DNA from: an uncultured bacterium
GTDB lineage: Bacteria; Bacillota; Clostridia; Oscillospirales; Oscillospiraceae
Direction of reading: 5' to 3'
Assembly (NCBI GenBank): GCA_948469375.1
Contig: CAOKLO010000014.1
Coordinates: forward strand, 1 to 61,110
Length of the DNA stretch: 61,110 nucleotides
Part shown: positions 39,670-48,309 of the stretch, piece by piece
How the letters are laid out: each line of letters begins with the position of its first letter
How positions within the stretch are numbered: the stretch's first letter is position 1
The notes under the pieces: model-generated
Databases searched by the model: none
Told to the model about the DNA's origin: nothing
The model's input: only the letters and a program-made list of their open reading frames with translations
Translations under genes and position numbers: made by a program

Positions 39670-39893
39670 ATCATTTTTTCAATTTCCCCACTGCCGCCGC
39701 GATCATATCCGCGGCCTCCTTCACAGTGGGGGCGTCCCCGGGCTCCAGACTCGCCGGGGGGCGCGGACGCCGCCGACGGCTCCGGCGGCCAGACCAGACA
39801 GCAGCCGCTCATCCGGCCCGTCGAACACGATGGCCCCCTCGTCCCGCCACATCTGGATGTCCTGGACGGGCATGGAGGAATTTTTCACCCCGA
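39670..39893 (-). pseudogene. nanA: N-acetylneuraminate lyase remnant
   Basis: A piece of the lyase barrel starts at GVKNSS (Schiff-base lysine motif of the DapA/NanA family) and continues MPVQDIQMWRDEGAIVFDG, PDERLLSGLAAGAVGG. The frame is then lost. The C-terminal tail APTVKEAADMIAAAVGKLKK ends in another frame at TGA 39670-39672. Roughly 80 residues between the two pieces and the whole N-terminal half are missing. It lies right before nagBA in a decayed sialic acid locus. Confidence 0.78.
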
Positions 39894-39928
39894 CGACCCG
39901 GGGATTTTATCGTCACATGTGCGCTCCG

Positions 39929-40048
39929 CCGGAGGGTGGAGATACCCAAGGAGATCGTCAGATTCGCCCGGGATCGGAGCATAATCAATTGCAGGAAGTG
40001 GTCGTTCCAGGCATTGATGAAGGTGAACATGGCCAGCGCGCCATACCC
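39929..40048 (-). pseudogene. Sugar ABC permease remnant (MalG type)
   Basis: A 40-residue fragment, GYGALAMFTFINAWNDHF followed by LQLIMLRSRANLTISLGIST, matches the conserved C-terminal part of MalG-type permeases, including the region after the EAA loop. It is fused in frame to the substrate-binding protein fragment upstream and runs out of frame into the nanA remnant. No full permease remains. Confidence 0.75.
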
Positions 40049-40262
40049 GCGTTGGAGCTCTCCGCCGCCGCTGGTGATCTTCTGGAGCATATCGAACCAC
40101 TCAGCGCTCATACTGGCGAAGCCGTCCATGGTGTTGTAGTAAGGGCCGTTGCCCTGGCAGGAGGTGAGCAGGTTGTCGTCGTCCACAGCCTTTTTGAAAA
40201 CGTGGGGGCCCGCCACAGCAGCTCCACCTCAGCGGCGGGCTCGCCGCCCTGGCTGCCGCTCC
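40049..40262 (-). pseudogene. Sugar ABC substrate-binding protein remnant
   Basis: Directly after the RpiR stop, GSGSQGGEPAAEVELLWR looks like the mature N-terminus of a lipoprotein. A deletion and frameshift join it to a C-terminal piece (VDDDNLLTSCQGNGPYYNT, MDGFASMSAEWFDMLQKITS). The signal peptide and about 300 central residues are gone. It fits an extracellular solute-binding protein of the decayed transporter; family assignment is by pattern and neighbourhood. Confidence 0.6.
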
Positions 40263-41117
40263 CTACATATGCTTATCCGCCAAGGCGTCCGCCACCATCC
40301 TGCGCCGCTGGCGGCAGGTCTCTATATCCCGGCGGCACACCTCGTTGAACAGCACGTCGGTGAGGAACAGCTGCCCCATGCGGGCGGCCACGGAACCCAT
40401 TTGGAGCGGACTCTCCCTGGCCCCGCACTCCAGCACCAGGTCCGCGCAGGCCGCGCCGGGAGACTTGGGGAAATGGGTAATCAGGATGGTCTTGGCCCCC
40501 CGTTCCTGGGCAATTTTCAGCACGTCCACCAAATCCTTGGTGGAACCGGAGTAGGAATAATACAGCACCACGTCCCGGGGCGTGAGCATGACGCACCGGA
40601 TGGTCTGAAGATGGGCGTCCTCAATGGCATAGAAGTTGGGCATGGCGGTGGAAAACAGATGGGCAGCCTCCCGGGCCGGCACCATAGAGCCTCCCAGCCC
40701 CATACACAGCACCCGCTCCGCCGCAATCAGCAGGTCCGCCGCCCTGGAGACGTCGGCGGGGTCGAGCATCTCCATGGTCTGGGTGATGGCCTCCACGTTG
40801 GCGGCACACAGCTTGCGGCACATCTCGCCCACATCGTCCTCCTCGGCGATTTCGCCGTACAGCGGATTGATGGGCTTGGTCCCGGCGGCGGCCCCCGCCA
40901 CCGTCAGCTTGAAGGCGCTGTAGCCCTTATAGCCCAGCCGGCGGCAGAAGCGGGATATGGTGGCCTCCGCCACATCCGCTACCTCCGCCAACTCGGAGAT
41001 GGACATATACTGGCAGTCCTGACGGTGGAGCATAATATAATCGGCGATCTTCCGCTCCGCCCCGGTGAGCTGGTAATACTCCCGGTTAATTCTGGTAAAT
41101 ACGTCGCCGTAGGGCAT
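40263..41117 (-). CDS. RpiR family transcriptional regulator
   Basis: 284 aa from ATG 41117, with GAGGGGG 5 nt upstream. An N-terminal HTH_6 domain (about 1-77; LTGAERKIADYIMLH, SISELAEVADVAEATISRFCRRLGYKGYSAFKL) precedes a C-terminal SIS sugar-phosphate isomerase domain (about 120-250; VLCMGLGGSMVPAREAAHLF, VVLYYSYSGSTKDLVDVLKIA). These regulators bind phosphosugars and often control sialic acid or amino-sugar genes (NanR/MurR type). It is 10 nt downstream of the AGE epimerase gene. Confidence 0.92.
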   Translation of the reverse strand: MPYGDVFTRINREYYQLTGAERKIADYIMLHRQDCQYMSISELAEVADVAEATISRFCRRLGYKGYSAFKLTVAGAAAGTKPINPLYGEIAEEDDVGEMCRKLCAANVEAITQTMEMLDPADVSRAADLLIAAERVLCMGLGGSMVPAREAAHLFSTAMPNFYAIEDAHLQTIRCVMLTPRDVVLYYSYSGSTKDLVDVLKIAQERGAKTILITHFPKSPGAACADLVLECGARESPLQMGSVAARMGQLFLTDVLFNEVCRRDIETCRQRRRMVADALADKHM

Positions 41118-41127
41118 GTCCGCCCCC

Positions 41128-42333
41128 TCACTGCCCGTCCAGGAGTCCATTCAGCATCCGCTCGCACATGCTCAGCATCCGGGGCAGATGGAAGGGACCC
41201 TTGAACGTGCTCCCCTTACACGGGGGTTGGGTGGGCATTCCGTCCCGGCGCAGATATCCGTACCACTCGCCGCAATCCGGGTCGGAGAAGTGCTCCTTGC
41301 AGTAATCCAGTGTCGTTTCAAACCAATCCAGGTATTTTTCCTCCCCGGTGTCCCGGTAGAGCATGAGGCTGGCGATGAGGATCTCGTCGTGGGACCACCA
41401 CAGCTTCATGTCGTGCTCACAGGCCTCGGGGGGGCGGCCCAGGCAGTCGATGACGTGCAGCAGCCCGCCGTACTCCTGGTCCCAGCCCGCCTCAATGGCC
41501 CAGTTGAAGATTTGGGCCGCCTTCCGCACCAGCTCCTTGTCGCCGGTGCGCTGGGCGTGCTCCAGCAGGAACCACACGCCCTTGATGTCGTGGCCCGGGT
41601 TGACCACCCGGCCCTCGGTGCAGTCAAGCCGCGCCGTACCGTCCTCGGCCACGTTCTCCAGCACGCATTTCAGCTCGGGGTGTACGTGGTACTTGAAAAT
41701 TTCCTCCACGCACTGGGCGGCGCACTGTTCATAGAGCTCCTTCCGCTCCGGGTCCACCCGCAGCATCACCCCGGTGACGTTGAGAAGAATCATGGGGATA
41801 CCGAAAGCCCGGCCCGTGCGGGTCTCGGGGATGGTCTTGGGACCCAGTCCGGTGGGATCCTTCATGCCGTGGTTCAAGTTCCAGTACAGGTCGTACCCCC
41901 GGCGGGCACGGACCAAATGCTCCTCGCCTCCGACCACGCCGTAATACTCCGCGTTGGCCAGGGCGTAAAACGCCTCGGAGAAGCAATAGCGCCGCTGGCG
42001 CAGGGGCTTGCCGTCCTCAGTGACGGTAAAGTACAGGCGGCCTCCCGCCTCGTGGTTAATGCAGTGGTCCTCCAGGAAGTCCAGGCAGCTCTTGCTGGCG
42101 GCCAGCCACTTCTCCCGGGGACCGTAGAGATGGCACAGCCAGGCAAAAATCCATCCGCAGCGCCCCTGCATCCACACGCTTTTGTCCGTGGAAAAGACCT
42201 TGCCCTCCCGGTCCAGGCAGGTGTACACGCCGCCGTGCACCGGGTCCATGCCGTTTTTCAGCCAGAAGTCCACGCAGCGGTCCAGCTCCTCCCTGAGCCA
42301 CTGCTGATGACTCCGAAGTCGGGTCGCATCCAT
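41128..42333 (-). CDS. AGE family epimerase (N-acylglucosamine 2-epimerase)
   Basis: 401 aa from ATG 42333 (AAGGTGG 8 nt upstream). An (alpha/alpha)6-barrel enzyme: WMQGRCGWIFAWLCHLYG, conserved GHDIKGVWFLLEHA and WWSHDEILIASLMLYRDTG with the catalytic histidines, and REWYGYLRRDG-like EWYGYLRRDG. Renin-binding-protein-type members interconvert GlcNAc and ManNAc, and others act on mannose or cellobiose. With nagAB, RpiR and a nanA remnant nearby, ManNAc-to-GlcNAc conversion in sialic acid breakdown is likely. Confidence 0.9.
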   Translation of the reverse strand: MDATRLRSHQQWLREELDRCVDFWLKNGMDPVHGGVYTCLDREGKVFSTDKSVWMQGRCGWIFAWLCHLYGPREKWLAASKSCLDFLEDHCINHEAGGRLYFTVTEDGKPLRQRRYCFSEAFYALANAEYYGVVGGEEHLVRARRGYDLYWNLNHGMKDPTGLGPKTIPETRTGRAFGIPMILLNVTGVMLRVDPERKELYEQCAAQCVEEIFKYHVHPELKCVLENVAEDGTARLDCTEGRVVNPGHDIKGVWFLLEHAQRTGDKELVRKAAQIFNWAIEAGWDQEYGGLLHVIDCLGRPPEACEHDMKLWWSHDEILIASLMLYRDTGEEKYLDWFETTLDYCKEHFSDPDCGEWYGYLRRDGMPTQPPCKGSTFKGPFHLPRMLSMCERMLNGLLDGQ

Positions 42334-42408
42334 TGAGCATTCCACCTTTCTATTTGATCTGGCCGATTTCGCTTTGCGCTATTGATATCCGTTTCCTTGA
42401 ATGCTTTT

Positions 42409-42438
42409 ATCATACCTTGCCCTTAGCCCATGCGTCAA
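42409..42438 (-). promoter_or_regulatory. Promoter of the AGE-rpiR unit
   Basis: TTGACG (42433-42438), 18-bp spacer and TATGAT (42409-42414) on the minus strand. Confidence 0.6.
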
Positions 42439-42478
42439 GAGAGCAAAGAGAATTGTTTTCATTTTTTGTAGAAAATGC

Positions 42479-42510
42479 TTGACAAAATCCAAAAAACTGG
42501 TAATTTTGTC
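42479..42510. promoter_or_regulatory. Inverted repeat and plus-strand promoter in the divergent region
   Basis: GACAAAAT (42481-42488) and ATTTTGTC (42503-42510) form an 8-bp inverted repeat spaced by 14 nt. A plus-strand TTGACA (42479-42484)-16 nt-TAATTT overlaps it. It could be an RpiR operator between the AGE unit and the esterase remnant. Confidence 0.45.
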
Positions 42511-42604
42511 TTCTAAAAATTTGGTATTGTTGTCAATTTCACCCAAAATTCCAGAAATAATTTCCACCCCCGCGCTGGGGACGCCTCAAAGAGAGGGACC
42601 AGCC

Positions 42605-42841
42605 ATGAAAAGCGCATTCTCTGCCTGGGCGACTCCAATACCCACGGCTTCTGCGCCGACGGCGGCTCCCGCTTCAACGAGGAGGAACGGTGGACCTGCC
42701 GCCTACAAGCAGCTGGGTTGCCACTACCTGGACGCGGCGGACTGCGAGTTCAACCCGGTGGACGGAATGCACCTGACCCGCAGGAGCCACGCTCTCTTGG
42801 CGGAAAAGCCGGCGGAGCTGGTTCCCGCCCTGATCCCCTGA
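42605..42841 (+). pseudogene. SGNH/GDSL esterase remnant
   Basis: After ATG 42605 (GAGAGGG upstream), shifting by one base reads RILCLGDSNTHGFCADGG, the block I of SGNH hydrolases. Much of the middle is missing, and the C-terminal block with DGMHLTRRSH (the Asp-His pair) is in the ATG frame. A one-base loss near the start plus an internal deletion destroyed the gene. SGNH esterases often remove O-acetyl groups from sialic acids, which would suit this locus; that role is inferred. Confidence 0.75.
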
Positions 42842-42849
42842 ACCCGGCA

Positions 42850-42876
42850 AAGGCCGCGCCCATAGGGCGCGGCCTT
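42850..42876. terminator. Terminator between esterase remnant and GTPase-NYN gene
   Basis: A 12-bp perfect stem AAGGCCGCGCCC / GGGCGCGGCCTT with a 3-nt loop, followed by CCTT. It serves the convergent genes. Confidence 0.8.
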
Positions 42877-42879
42877 CCT

Positions 42880-45471
42880 TCAGCCTTCAATGATCCGGCG
42901 AATCTCCGCCTCCACCTGCCTGACCTCAAATTCCAGCTCGGCGGCGGGCAGCCGCACCGCACCGTGACCCAGAATGATCATCTGCTCCAGGCCGTCGGAG
43001 GTGGCCACCCGCACCCGGTGCTCCCGGCGCTCCTTGGCCAGGGCGTAGGTGGTCTTTTCAATATACATGTCCGCCGTCTCCGCCTCTTTGGTGTAGACCA
43101 CATAGACATCCCCCGCCCGCTCGACGGAGCCGGGGTTTCCCTTCACCTTGTAGGCGTCGAACACCACGATAACCCTGCATTTTTTCCACCCCTGATAGTT
43201 GCGCAGCCGGTCGATGAGCCGGACCCGGGCTCCGTCCAGGTCCTCCCTGGCAATGGCGCGCAGCTCGTCCCAGGCGTGGATGATGTTGTAGCCGTCCACC
43301 AGCAGGTAATCCTCCCCGTTCCGGACCTTGAGACCCTTCCAGGGCTTGGGCTTCGGGGGTGAGGACCTGGGCGCGGACCGGAAGGCATGCGGCTTGACGG
43401 GACCGTAGGCCCGCTCAAAAATGGCCTCCAGTTCCTTGTCCAGCGCCGCCCGGGATTCGTAGCTCGTGGCCTGCCGGCGGACCGGAGCGGTCTCCTGCCG
43501 GGCCTGACGCTCCCCTTGGGGCCGCCAGCCGCTGTCCAGGTGCATATGCTCCCGCACCTCATCCCAGGGCACGTTGAACCCCGCCCCGTGGGCGCAGAAC
43601 ACCGACCCGGCCGGATTGGCCGCGTCCCGGTCCGGGTCGTAGCCCACCGCCTCGATCACCGCTTCGGCGTTGTGGCAGGACCGGTAGCCCTCCACCGCGC
43701 AGGAGAACCGTCCCCGGCCCCCGGTGTAGGCCGCCACCTCCGTCCAATAGCCCCCCACCTCGGATACGGGCACGCTGCCCGTAAGGACAGACGCCTCCCC
43801 CGCCCCCTCCGGGGCCTGGAACTCCGCGCCCATGCGCTGGAGGTCGGTCATGGCCCGGCCCACATTGGCGGTAGGCGTCTCCAGCCGGAAGGAATACCAG
43901 GGCTCCAGCAGCACGCTTTCAGCGCACATCAAGCCCTGCCGCACCGCCCGATAGGTGGCCTGGCGGAAATCGCCCCCCTCGGTGTGCTTCAAATGGGCCC
44001 GGCCTGTCAGCAGGGTGATCTTCATATCGGTAACGGGCGCTCCGGTTAGCACCCCTACATGGGTCTTTTCCATCAGGTGGGTGAGCACCAGCCGCTGCCA
44101 GTTTCGGTCCAGCACGTTTTCCGGACAGGTGGTGTCCAGCACCAGCCCCGCCCCCCGCTCCAGCGGCTCCAGCAGAAGATGTACCTCGGCGTAATGCCGC
44201 AGGGGCTCGAAATGCCCCACCCCCTCCGCCGGGGCGGCGATGGTCTCTAAATACACGATCCGTCCGGGGCCGAAGGACACCGACGCCCCAAAGCGCCGCT
44301 CCATCAGCCGGGACAAAACCTCCAGCTGCACCTCCCCCATGAGATGCACCCGGAGCTCACCCAAAAGCTCGTTCCACTCCACCCGGAGCTGGGGGTCCTC
44401 CTCCTCCAATATGCGAAGCTGATTCAGCAGGGTGTGCACGTCCCCGCCCGCCGGGGGCAGCACCTGGTAGGCCAGCACCGGCTCCAGCTCCGGGCCCGCC
44501 CAGTCCTCCTCCGCTCCCAGACCCTGGCCCGCCCGGGTTTGGCTCAACCCGGTGACGGCGCATACCGTCCCCGCCGGGGCCTCCTCCGCCGGAACAAATT
44601 TTGCCCCCGAATACAGCCTCATCTGGGTGGTCTTTTCCTCCCAGTCCGGGCCCTTCAACGCGTCCCGCACCTTCAAAACGCCGCCCGTCACCTTCAGCCA
44701 GGTGAGCCGCTCTCCCCGGTCGTCCCGGGAGATCTTGAACACCCGGGCGGCGAAATTTCCCGACCAGTCCGGCTCCAGGGTATAGCGCGCCAGTCCGTCC
44801 AGCAGCTCCTCCACGCCCTCCGCCCTCAGGGCCGAGCCGAAGAAGCAGGGGAACAGCTTCCGTTCCACGATAAGGGCGGACAGGTCGTCCGTCTCCAGCG
44901 TTCCCGTCTCCAGATAGTGCTCCATCAGCTCCTCGCCGCACAGGGCGGCCTGCTCCAGCACGTCCTCCCAGGGGCCGGAAAAATCGGCGCAGCCGTCGCT
45001 CAGCCGCTCCCGCAACTGGGCCAGCAGCTTGTCCCGGTCCGTGCCGGGCTGGTCCATTTTGTTGACAAACAGAAAGGTGGGCACCTGGTGGCGCTCCAGC
45101 AGCCGCCACAGGGTTTCCGTGTGCCCCTGCACCCCGTCCGCCCCGCTGACCAGCAGCACGGCGTAGTCCAGCACCTGCACCGCCCGCTCCATCTCGGCGG
45201 AAAAGTCCACATGTCCGGGGGTGTCCAGCAGGGTGAACTCACAGTCCTTCCAGCTCAGCCGCGCCTGCTTGGAGAAAATGGTGATGCCCCGCTCCCGCTC
45301 CTGCTGGTCGGTGTCCAGAAATGCGTCGCCGTGGTCCACCCGCCCCAGCCTGCGCACAGCGCCGGACAGATACAGCATGGCCTCGGACAACGTGGTTTTG
45401 CCCGAGTCCACATGGGCCAGCAGACCCGTACAAAGGCGTTTGACCTGCTTTTTCCCCGGGTTTGCGCCCAT
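42880..45471 (-). CDS. TetM/EF-G-like ribosomal GTPase fused to a YacP/Rae1-type NYN endonuclease
   Basis: 863 aa. Residues 10-650 are a TetM/EF-G-family translational GTPase: AHVDSGKT (19-26), RGITI, DTPGH (83-87), NKMD (137-140), then domains II-V. Residues about 718-863 are a NYN (PIN-like) domain close to Bacillus YacP/Rae1, with LLVDGYN (D726), VIVVFDAYKVKG (D772), TKEAETAD (D801) and VATSDGLEQ (D826), so all four acidic catalytic residues are present. A Pro/Ser/Lys-rich linker (about 660-715) joins them. Rae1 is known to cut mRNA in the ribosomal A site. TetM-type GTPases bind that same site. Annotation as tetracycline resistance is possible but not supported by context. Confidence 0.88.
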   Translation of the reverse strand: MGANPGKKQVKRLCTGLLAHVDSGKTTLSEAMLYLSGAVRRLGRVDHGDAFLDTDQQERERGITIFSKQARLSWKDCEFTLLDTPGHVDFSAEMERAVQVLDYAVLLVSGADGVQGHTETLWRLLERHQVPTFLFVNKMDQPGTDRDKLLAQLRERLSDGCADFSGPWEDVLEQAALCGEELMEHYLETGTLETDDLSALIVERKLFPCFFGSALRAEGVEELLDGLARYTLEPDWSGNFAARVFKISRDDRGERLTWLKVTGGVLKVRDALKGPDWEEKTTQMRLYSGAKFVPAEEAPAGTVCAVTGLSQTRAGQGLGAEEDWAGPELEPVLAYQVLPPAGGDVHTLLNQLRILEEEDPQLRVEWNELLGELRVHLMGEVQLEVLSRLMERRFGASVSFGPGRIVYLETIAAPAEGVGHFEPLRHYAEVHLLLEPLERGAGLVLDTTCPENVLDRNWQRLVLTHLMEKTHVGVLTGAPVTDMKITLLTGRAHLKHTEGGDFRQATYRAVRQGLMCAESVLLEPWYSFRLETPTANVGRAMTDLQRMGAEFQAPEGAGEASVLTGSVPVSEVGGYWTEVAAYTGGRGRFSCAVEGYRSCHNAEAVIEAVGYDPDRDAANPAGSVFCAHGAGFNVPWDEVREHMHLDSGWRPQGERQARQETAPVRRQATSYESRAALDKELEAIFERAYGPVKPHAFRSAPRSSPPKPKPWKGLKVRNGEDYLLVDGYNIIHAWDELRAIAREDLDGARVRLIDRLRNYQGWKKCRVIVVFDAYKVKGNPGSVERAGDVYVVYTKEAETADMYIEKTTYALAKERREHRVRVATSDGLEQMIILGHGAVRLPAAELEFEVRQVEAEIRRIIEG

Positions 45472-45500
45472 TTTTTCACCTCCGGCAGCTTTTGTCGATT

Positions 45501-45506
45501 ATTATA
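45501..45506 (-). promoter_or_regulatory. Extended -10 promoter of the GTPase-NYN gene
   Basis: TGC-TATAAT on the minus strand about 30 nt before the start codon; no clear -35. The GTPase-NYN gene may be expressed apart from the ABC genes upstream. Confidence 0.5.
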
Positions 45507-45562
45507 GCACAAGGATAATCCGTTCTTGGCGCGTTTGATTTTGAGGGATCAGAAAGGATTTT

Positions 45563-46144
45563 TTATACGCGTCTCAGCGGCGGGCCGTCCAGGGCTATGA
45601 CCGCGTCACAGACGGCCAGCACCTGGGCCTGGTGACTGGCCAGCACCACGGGGACGTTCAGCTCCCGCAGGTACCCCAATATGCGCTCTGTCCGCATCCG
45701 GTCCACTCCGGCGAAGGGCTCGTCCAGCAGGAGCAAGTCTCCCCCCAGCGCCGCGCAGCGGGCCAAGGCCAGCCGCCGCGCCATACCGCCGGACAGGGCG
45801 GAGGGGTAAGCGTTTTCCTCCCCCTCCAGCCCGGCAAAGGCCAGCCAGCGGCCCAGCTCTCCCCGGCGGTCCTTGGAAAGCACGTCGGTGATATGCCGGC
45901 CCACCGTCCGCCAGGGCAGCAGGCGGTCCTCCTGGAACAGGAACGCCGTCCGGGCCGGGTCCGCGCCGGACACCGTGCCGCTCTCCGGCGCTTCCAGTCC
46001 GGCGATGACCCGCAGGAGGGTGGTCTTGCCGCAGCCGGAAGGACCAGACAAGGCCGTGAGCCCCTGTCCGGGTATTTCCAGGGAAAAGCGGTCCAGCACC
46101 AGCTTATCTCCATAACGGAGCGTTAAATTCTCCAGGCATATCAC
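45563..46144 (-). CDS. ABC transporter ATP-binding protein (SsuB/TauB-like)
   Basis: 193 aa from GTG 46144, overlapping the permease stop (GTGA). Walker [10 protein letters not shown] (about 34-42), Q-loop [14 protein letters not shown] typical of the nitrate/taurine/sulfonate family, signature [15 protein letters not shown] and Walker [11 protein letters not shown]. Slightly short for the family (usually 230-260 aa), lacking the C-terminal extension. The frame is open far upstream, but that part is the permease gene read out of frame. Confidence 0.92.
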   Translation of the reverse strand: MICLENLTLRYGDKLVLDRFSLEIPGQGLTALSGPSGCGKTTLLRVIAGLEAPESGTVSGADPARTAFLFQEDRLLPWRTVGRHITDVLSKDRRGELGRWLAFAGLEGEENAYPSALSGGMARRLALARCAALGGDLLLLDEPFAGVDRMRTERILGYLRELNVPVVLASHQAQVLAVCDAVIALDGPPLRRV

Positions 46145-46875
46145 CCTCTGTTCCCCCTCTCCAGCACTCGGCGGAGCAGTCCCTCCAAAATCAGGGACAG
46201 CGCCACAATGGTGAGGGTCCAGGCAAACAGCTCCGCCGTCTCCAGCCCCAGCTTGGCCTGTTGGATGCGGGAGCCGATGGCCCGGGTGGGCGGGCAGATA
46301 ACCTCCGCCGCCACTCCGGACTTCCACGCCAGCCCAAAGGCGGTAAGCAGTCCGGCGGACAGGTGGGGCCGCAGGGCAGGCAGGTAAATCAGCCGCAGCG
46401 TTTTTGCCCGAGAAAAGCGGTACGCCCGGGCAAGCTCCAGCAGCTTCCCGTCCAGGTTTTCCAGCCCCGCAGACAGCGCTCCCCATACCACCGGCAGCAC
46501 CATCAACCCCGCAATGACCCACGGAATGGCGGCCCGCGCCACCCACAGGTACACCAGCAGGATGAAAGACACCACCGGCGTGGCCCGAACCACCCGGATG
46601 GCCGGGGACGCCAGCCGGTCCGCCCAGGGGAAAAAATGGGTGAGGAAGGCCAAAGCCGCCCCCGCCGGCACCCCCCACAGCAAACCCAGGAATACCCGCC
46701 CCAGCGTGGACCCCACCGACAGCCAGAAGTCGGCCGTCCGGGCCAGGGCCAGCAGGCCCTCCCCCACCCGCGCCGGGCCGGGGAGCAGCAGCTCCCGCCC
46801 CACGGCTAGAGACGCCAGCTGCCATACCGCCAGCCAGAACGCCACAGGTATGATGATTTTTGGAAGCTTTTTCAT
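46141..46875 (-). CDS. ABC transporter permease (SsuC/TauC-like)
   Basis: 244 aa from ATG 46875 ([14 protein letters not shown]). Six predicted membrane helices and the EAA-like loop [45 protein letters not shown], here split over about residues 150-190, mark it as a nitrate/sulfonate/taurine-type permease. It overlaps the ATPase start and follows the binding protein by 67 nt, forming a three-gene importer. The substrate could be a sulfonate, thiamine precursor or similar. No riboswitch is seen upstream. Confidence 0.92.
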   Translation of the reverse strand: MKKLPKIIIPVAFWLAVWQLASLAVGRELLLPGPARVGEGLLALARTADFWLSVGSTLGRVFLGLLWGVPAGAALAFLTHFFPWADRLASPAIRVVRATPVVSFILLVYLWVARAAIPWVIAGLMVLPVVWGALSAGLENLDGKLLELARAYRFSRAKTLRLIYLPALRPHLSAGLLTAFGLAWKSGVAAEVICPPTRAIGSRIQQAKLGLETAELFAWTLTIVALSLILEGLLRRVLERGNRG

Positions 46876-46942
46876 ACTCTTACCATCACCGTGCCGACGC
46901 CTTGCAATTTTGACCACGTTGAAAATGAGCTAAAAGTTCTTT

Positions 46943-48025
46943 TCAATTCCTCGTCCAGTAGATGCCGCCGCCGGGCAGGGCGCCGCCCACGGAGGCGGGG
47001 TCCACAGCATACAGCAGGGAGTAGTAGCCGGACATGTTTTTTTCCATATCCGCCCCGGAGATAAAGGCCAGATGGCACTGGGGAATGGCCAGCCTGGCAA
47101 TCGCTGCGCTGGGCGTGATCCCGTAATTCGCCACCCATTCCGCCGCCTCGTCCACATTGCTGTTCACATAGTTGATGGACGCCTCATAATCGGCGAGAAA
47201 ATGCTCCACGTAATCCGGATAGGTCTCCAGCAGCTCGCTCCGGGCCACCACGGCGGTCATGATGAGCCGGCTGCCGTTTTCCAGCGCGTCCCAGGCCTCG
47301 GTCATGTCCACAGCCTGACGCACCTGCCCCCCGCCCTTGGCAATGGCGGCGGTGGCGGCGGGGACGGGCAGCATGGCGCACTCGATCTCGCCGCTGAGCA
47401 GCTTGGCGCTGATCTCTGCGGCGTCCGCGAACACCACCTCAACATCCTTCCCGATCTCCAAGCCGTTTTCCTCAAGCAGATAGCGCAGCACATACTCCGG
47501 ATTGGCCCCCTGCCCTGCAGCGTAAAGGGTTTTGCCCACCAGGTCGGCCATGGAGTTGATGTTGGAGGTCCCATTGCCCTCCAGGATGTGCAGGACGCCC
47601 AGCGTGCCCACGGCGATGATTCTCACACCGCCGTCCGTCTTGTTGTAGAGGTTCACCGCCACATTGGAGGCCACAGTGGCAATGTCGATCTTCCCGTTGG
47701 AAAGCCCCGCCACCAGCTCGCTGTTGTCGGCGGCGATGGTGTACTCATAGGAGGTTTGCAGGCTGGCGGGGTCGTTGTCGACGGCGTTCAGCAGCTGGGC
47801 CGCTCCCACCCCGGTGGGACCAGACAGCACCGCCAAATGCACCGGGCCATAGGGTGTCACGTGAACGTCTTCGGAGACTTCAGCGGAGGGCTCCTGGCTG
47901 GGAAGCGCCTGGGAGGCCCCTCCAGAGGGAGCGCCGGAGGGATCGTCTCCGGACGACCGGCAGGCGGTCAGGGTAAACAGCAGGGCAAAGGCCAGCAGCA
48001 GCGCCGGCAATTTCATTTTTTTCAT
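46943..48025 (-). CDS. ABC transporter substrate-binding lipoprotein (SsuA/NMT1-like)
   Basis: 360 aa. Lipoprotein signal MKKMKLPALLLAFALLFTLTAC with lipobox LTAC, then a Ser/Gly/Pro-rich linker (about 24-52). The binding domain has PVHLAVLSGPTGVGAAQLL, ELVAGLSNGKIDIATVASNVAVNLYNKT, NINSMADLVGKTLYAAGQGANPEYVLRYLL and EVVFADAAEISAKLLSGEIECAMLP, the SsuA/ThiY-type pattern. AAGGATC precedes ATG 48025. First gene of the three-gene importer. Confidence 0.9.
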   Translation of the reverse strand: MKKMKLPALLLAFALLFTLTACRSSGDDPSGAPSGGASQALPSQEPSAEVSEDVHVTPYGPVHLAVLSGPTGVGAAQLLNAVDNDPASLQTSYEYTIAADNSELVAGLSNGKIDIATVASNVAVNLYNKTDGGVRIIAVGTLGVLHILEGNGTSNINSMADLVGKTLYAAGQGANPEYVLRYLLEENGLEIGKDVEVVFADAAEISAKLLSGEIECAMLPVPAATAAIAKGGGQVRQAVDMTEAWDALENGSRLIMTAVVARSELLETYPDYVEHFLADYEASINYVNSNVDEAAEWVANYGITPSAAIARLAIPQCHLAFISGADMEKNMSGYYSLLYAVDPASVGGALPGGGIYWTRN

Positions 48026-48094
48026 AAAGCAGCGATCCTTTCTTGCGGCTGCGGGCTATTTCCCACCCGCACGGTATGAAATCCTACAGCACTG

Positions 48095-48123
48095 ATTGTA
48101 ACGGGCGGAGCGTACAATGTCAA
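48095..48123 (-). promoter_or_regulatory. Promoter of the SsuABC-like operon
   Basis: TTGACA (48118-48123), 17-bp spacer and TACAAT (48095-48100) on the minus strand. From 48124 to 48309 no gene was recognised. Confidence 0.78.
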
Positions 48124-48309
48124 GAACGGATTGAGATGAAGCCCAGGTCCAGCCCGCCGACGAGGCAGCGCCCGCACGTCCTCCAGCACCACGCCGCCGG
48201 CAGGCGCGCCCCGGTAGCCCATTTTTTCTCGTGACCGCCGCAGGACACCCCGGGCAGGGACATGTTCACCTAAAGCAGCCGATGCCCTTGGCGCTCTTTT
48301 CTCGGCAGC

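Noticed and set aside
42880-45471. Tetracycline resistance (Tet(M)) annotation
   Set aside because: The GTPase part is Tet(M)-like, but the NYN fusion, lack of a resistance-element context and host-like composition argue for a housekeeping or rescue role.
46145-46825. N-terminal extension of the SsuB-like ATPase frame
   Set aside because: The Gly/Ala/Pro-rich extension is the permease gene read in another frame; GTG 46144 with a GTGA overlap is the natural start.
48022-48222. Minus-strand 66-codon frame upstream of the SsuA-like gene
   Set aside because: It runs through the consensus promoter and shows no motif; other frames of the same stretch are equally unconvincing.
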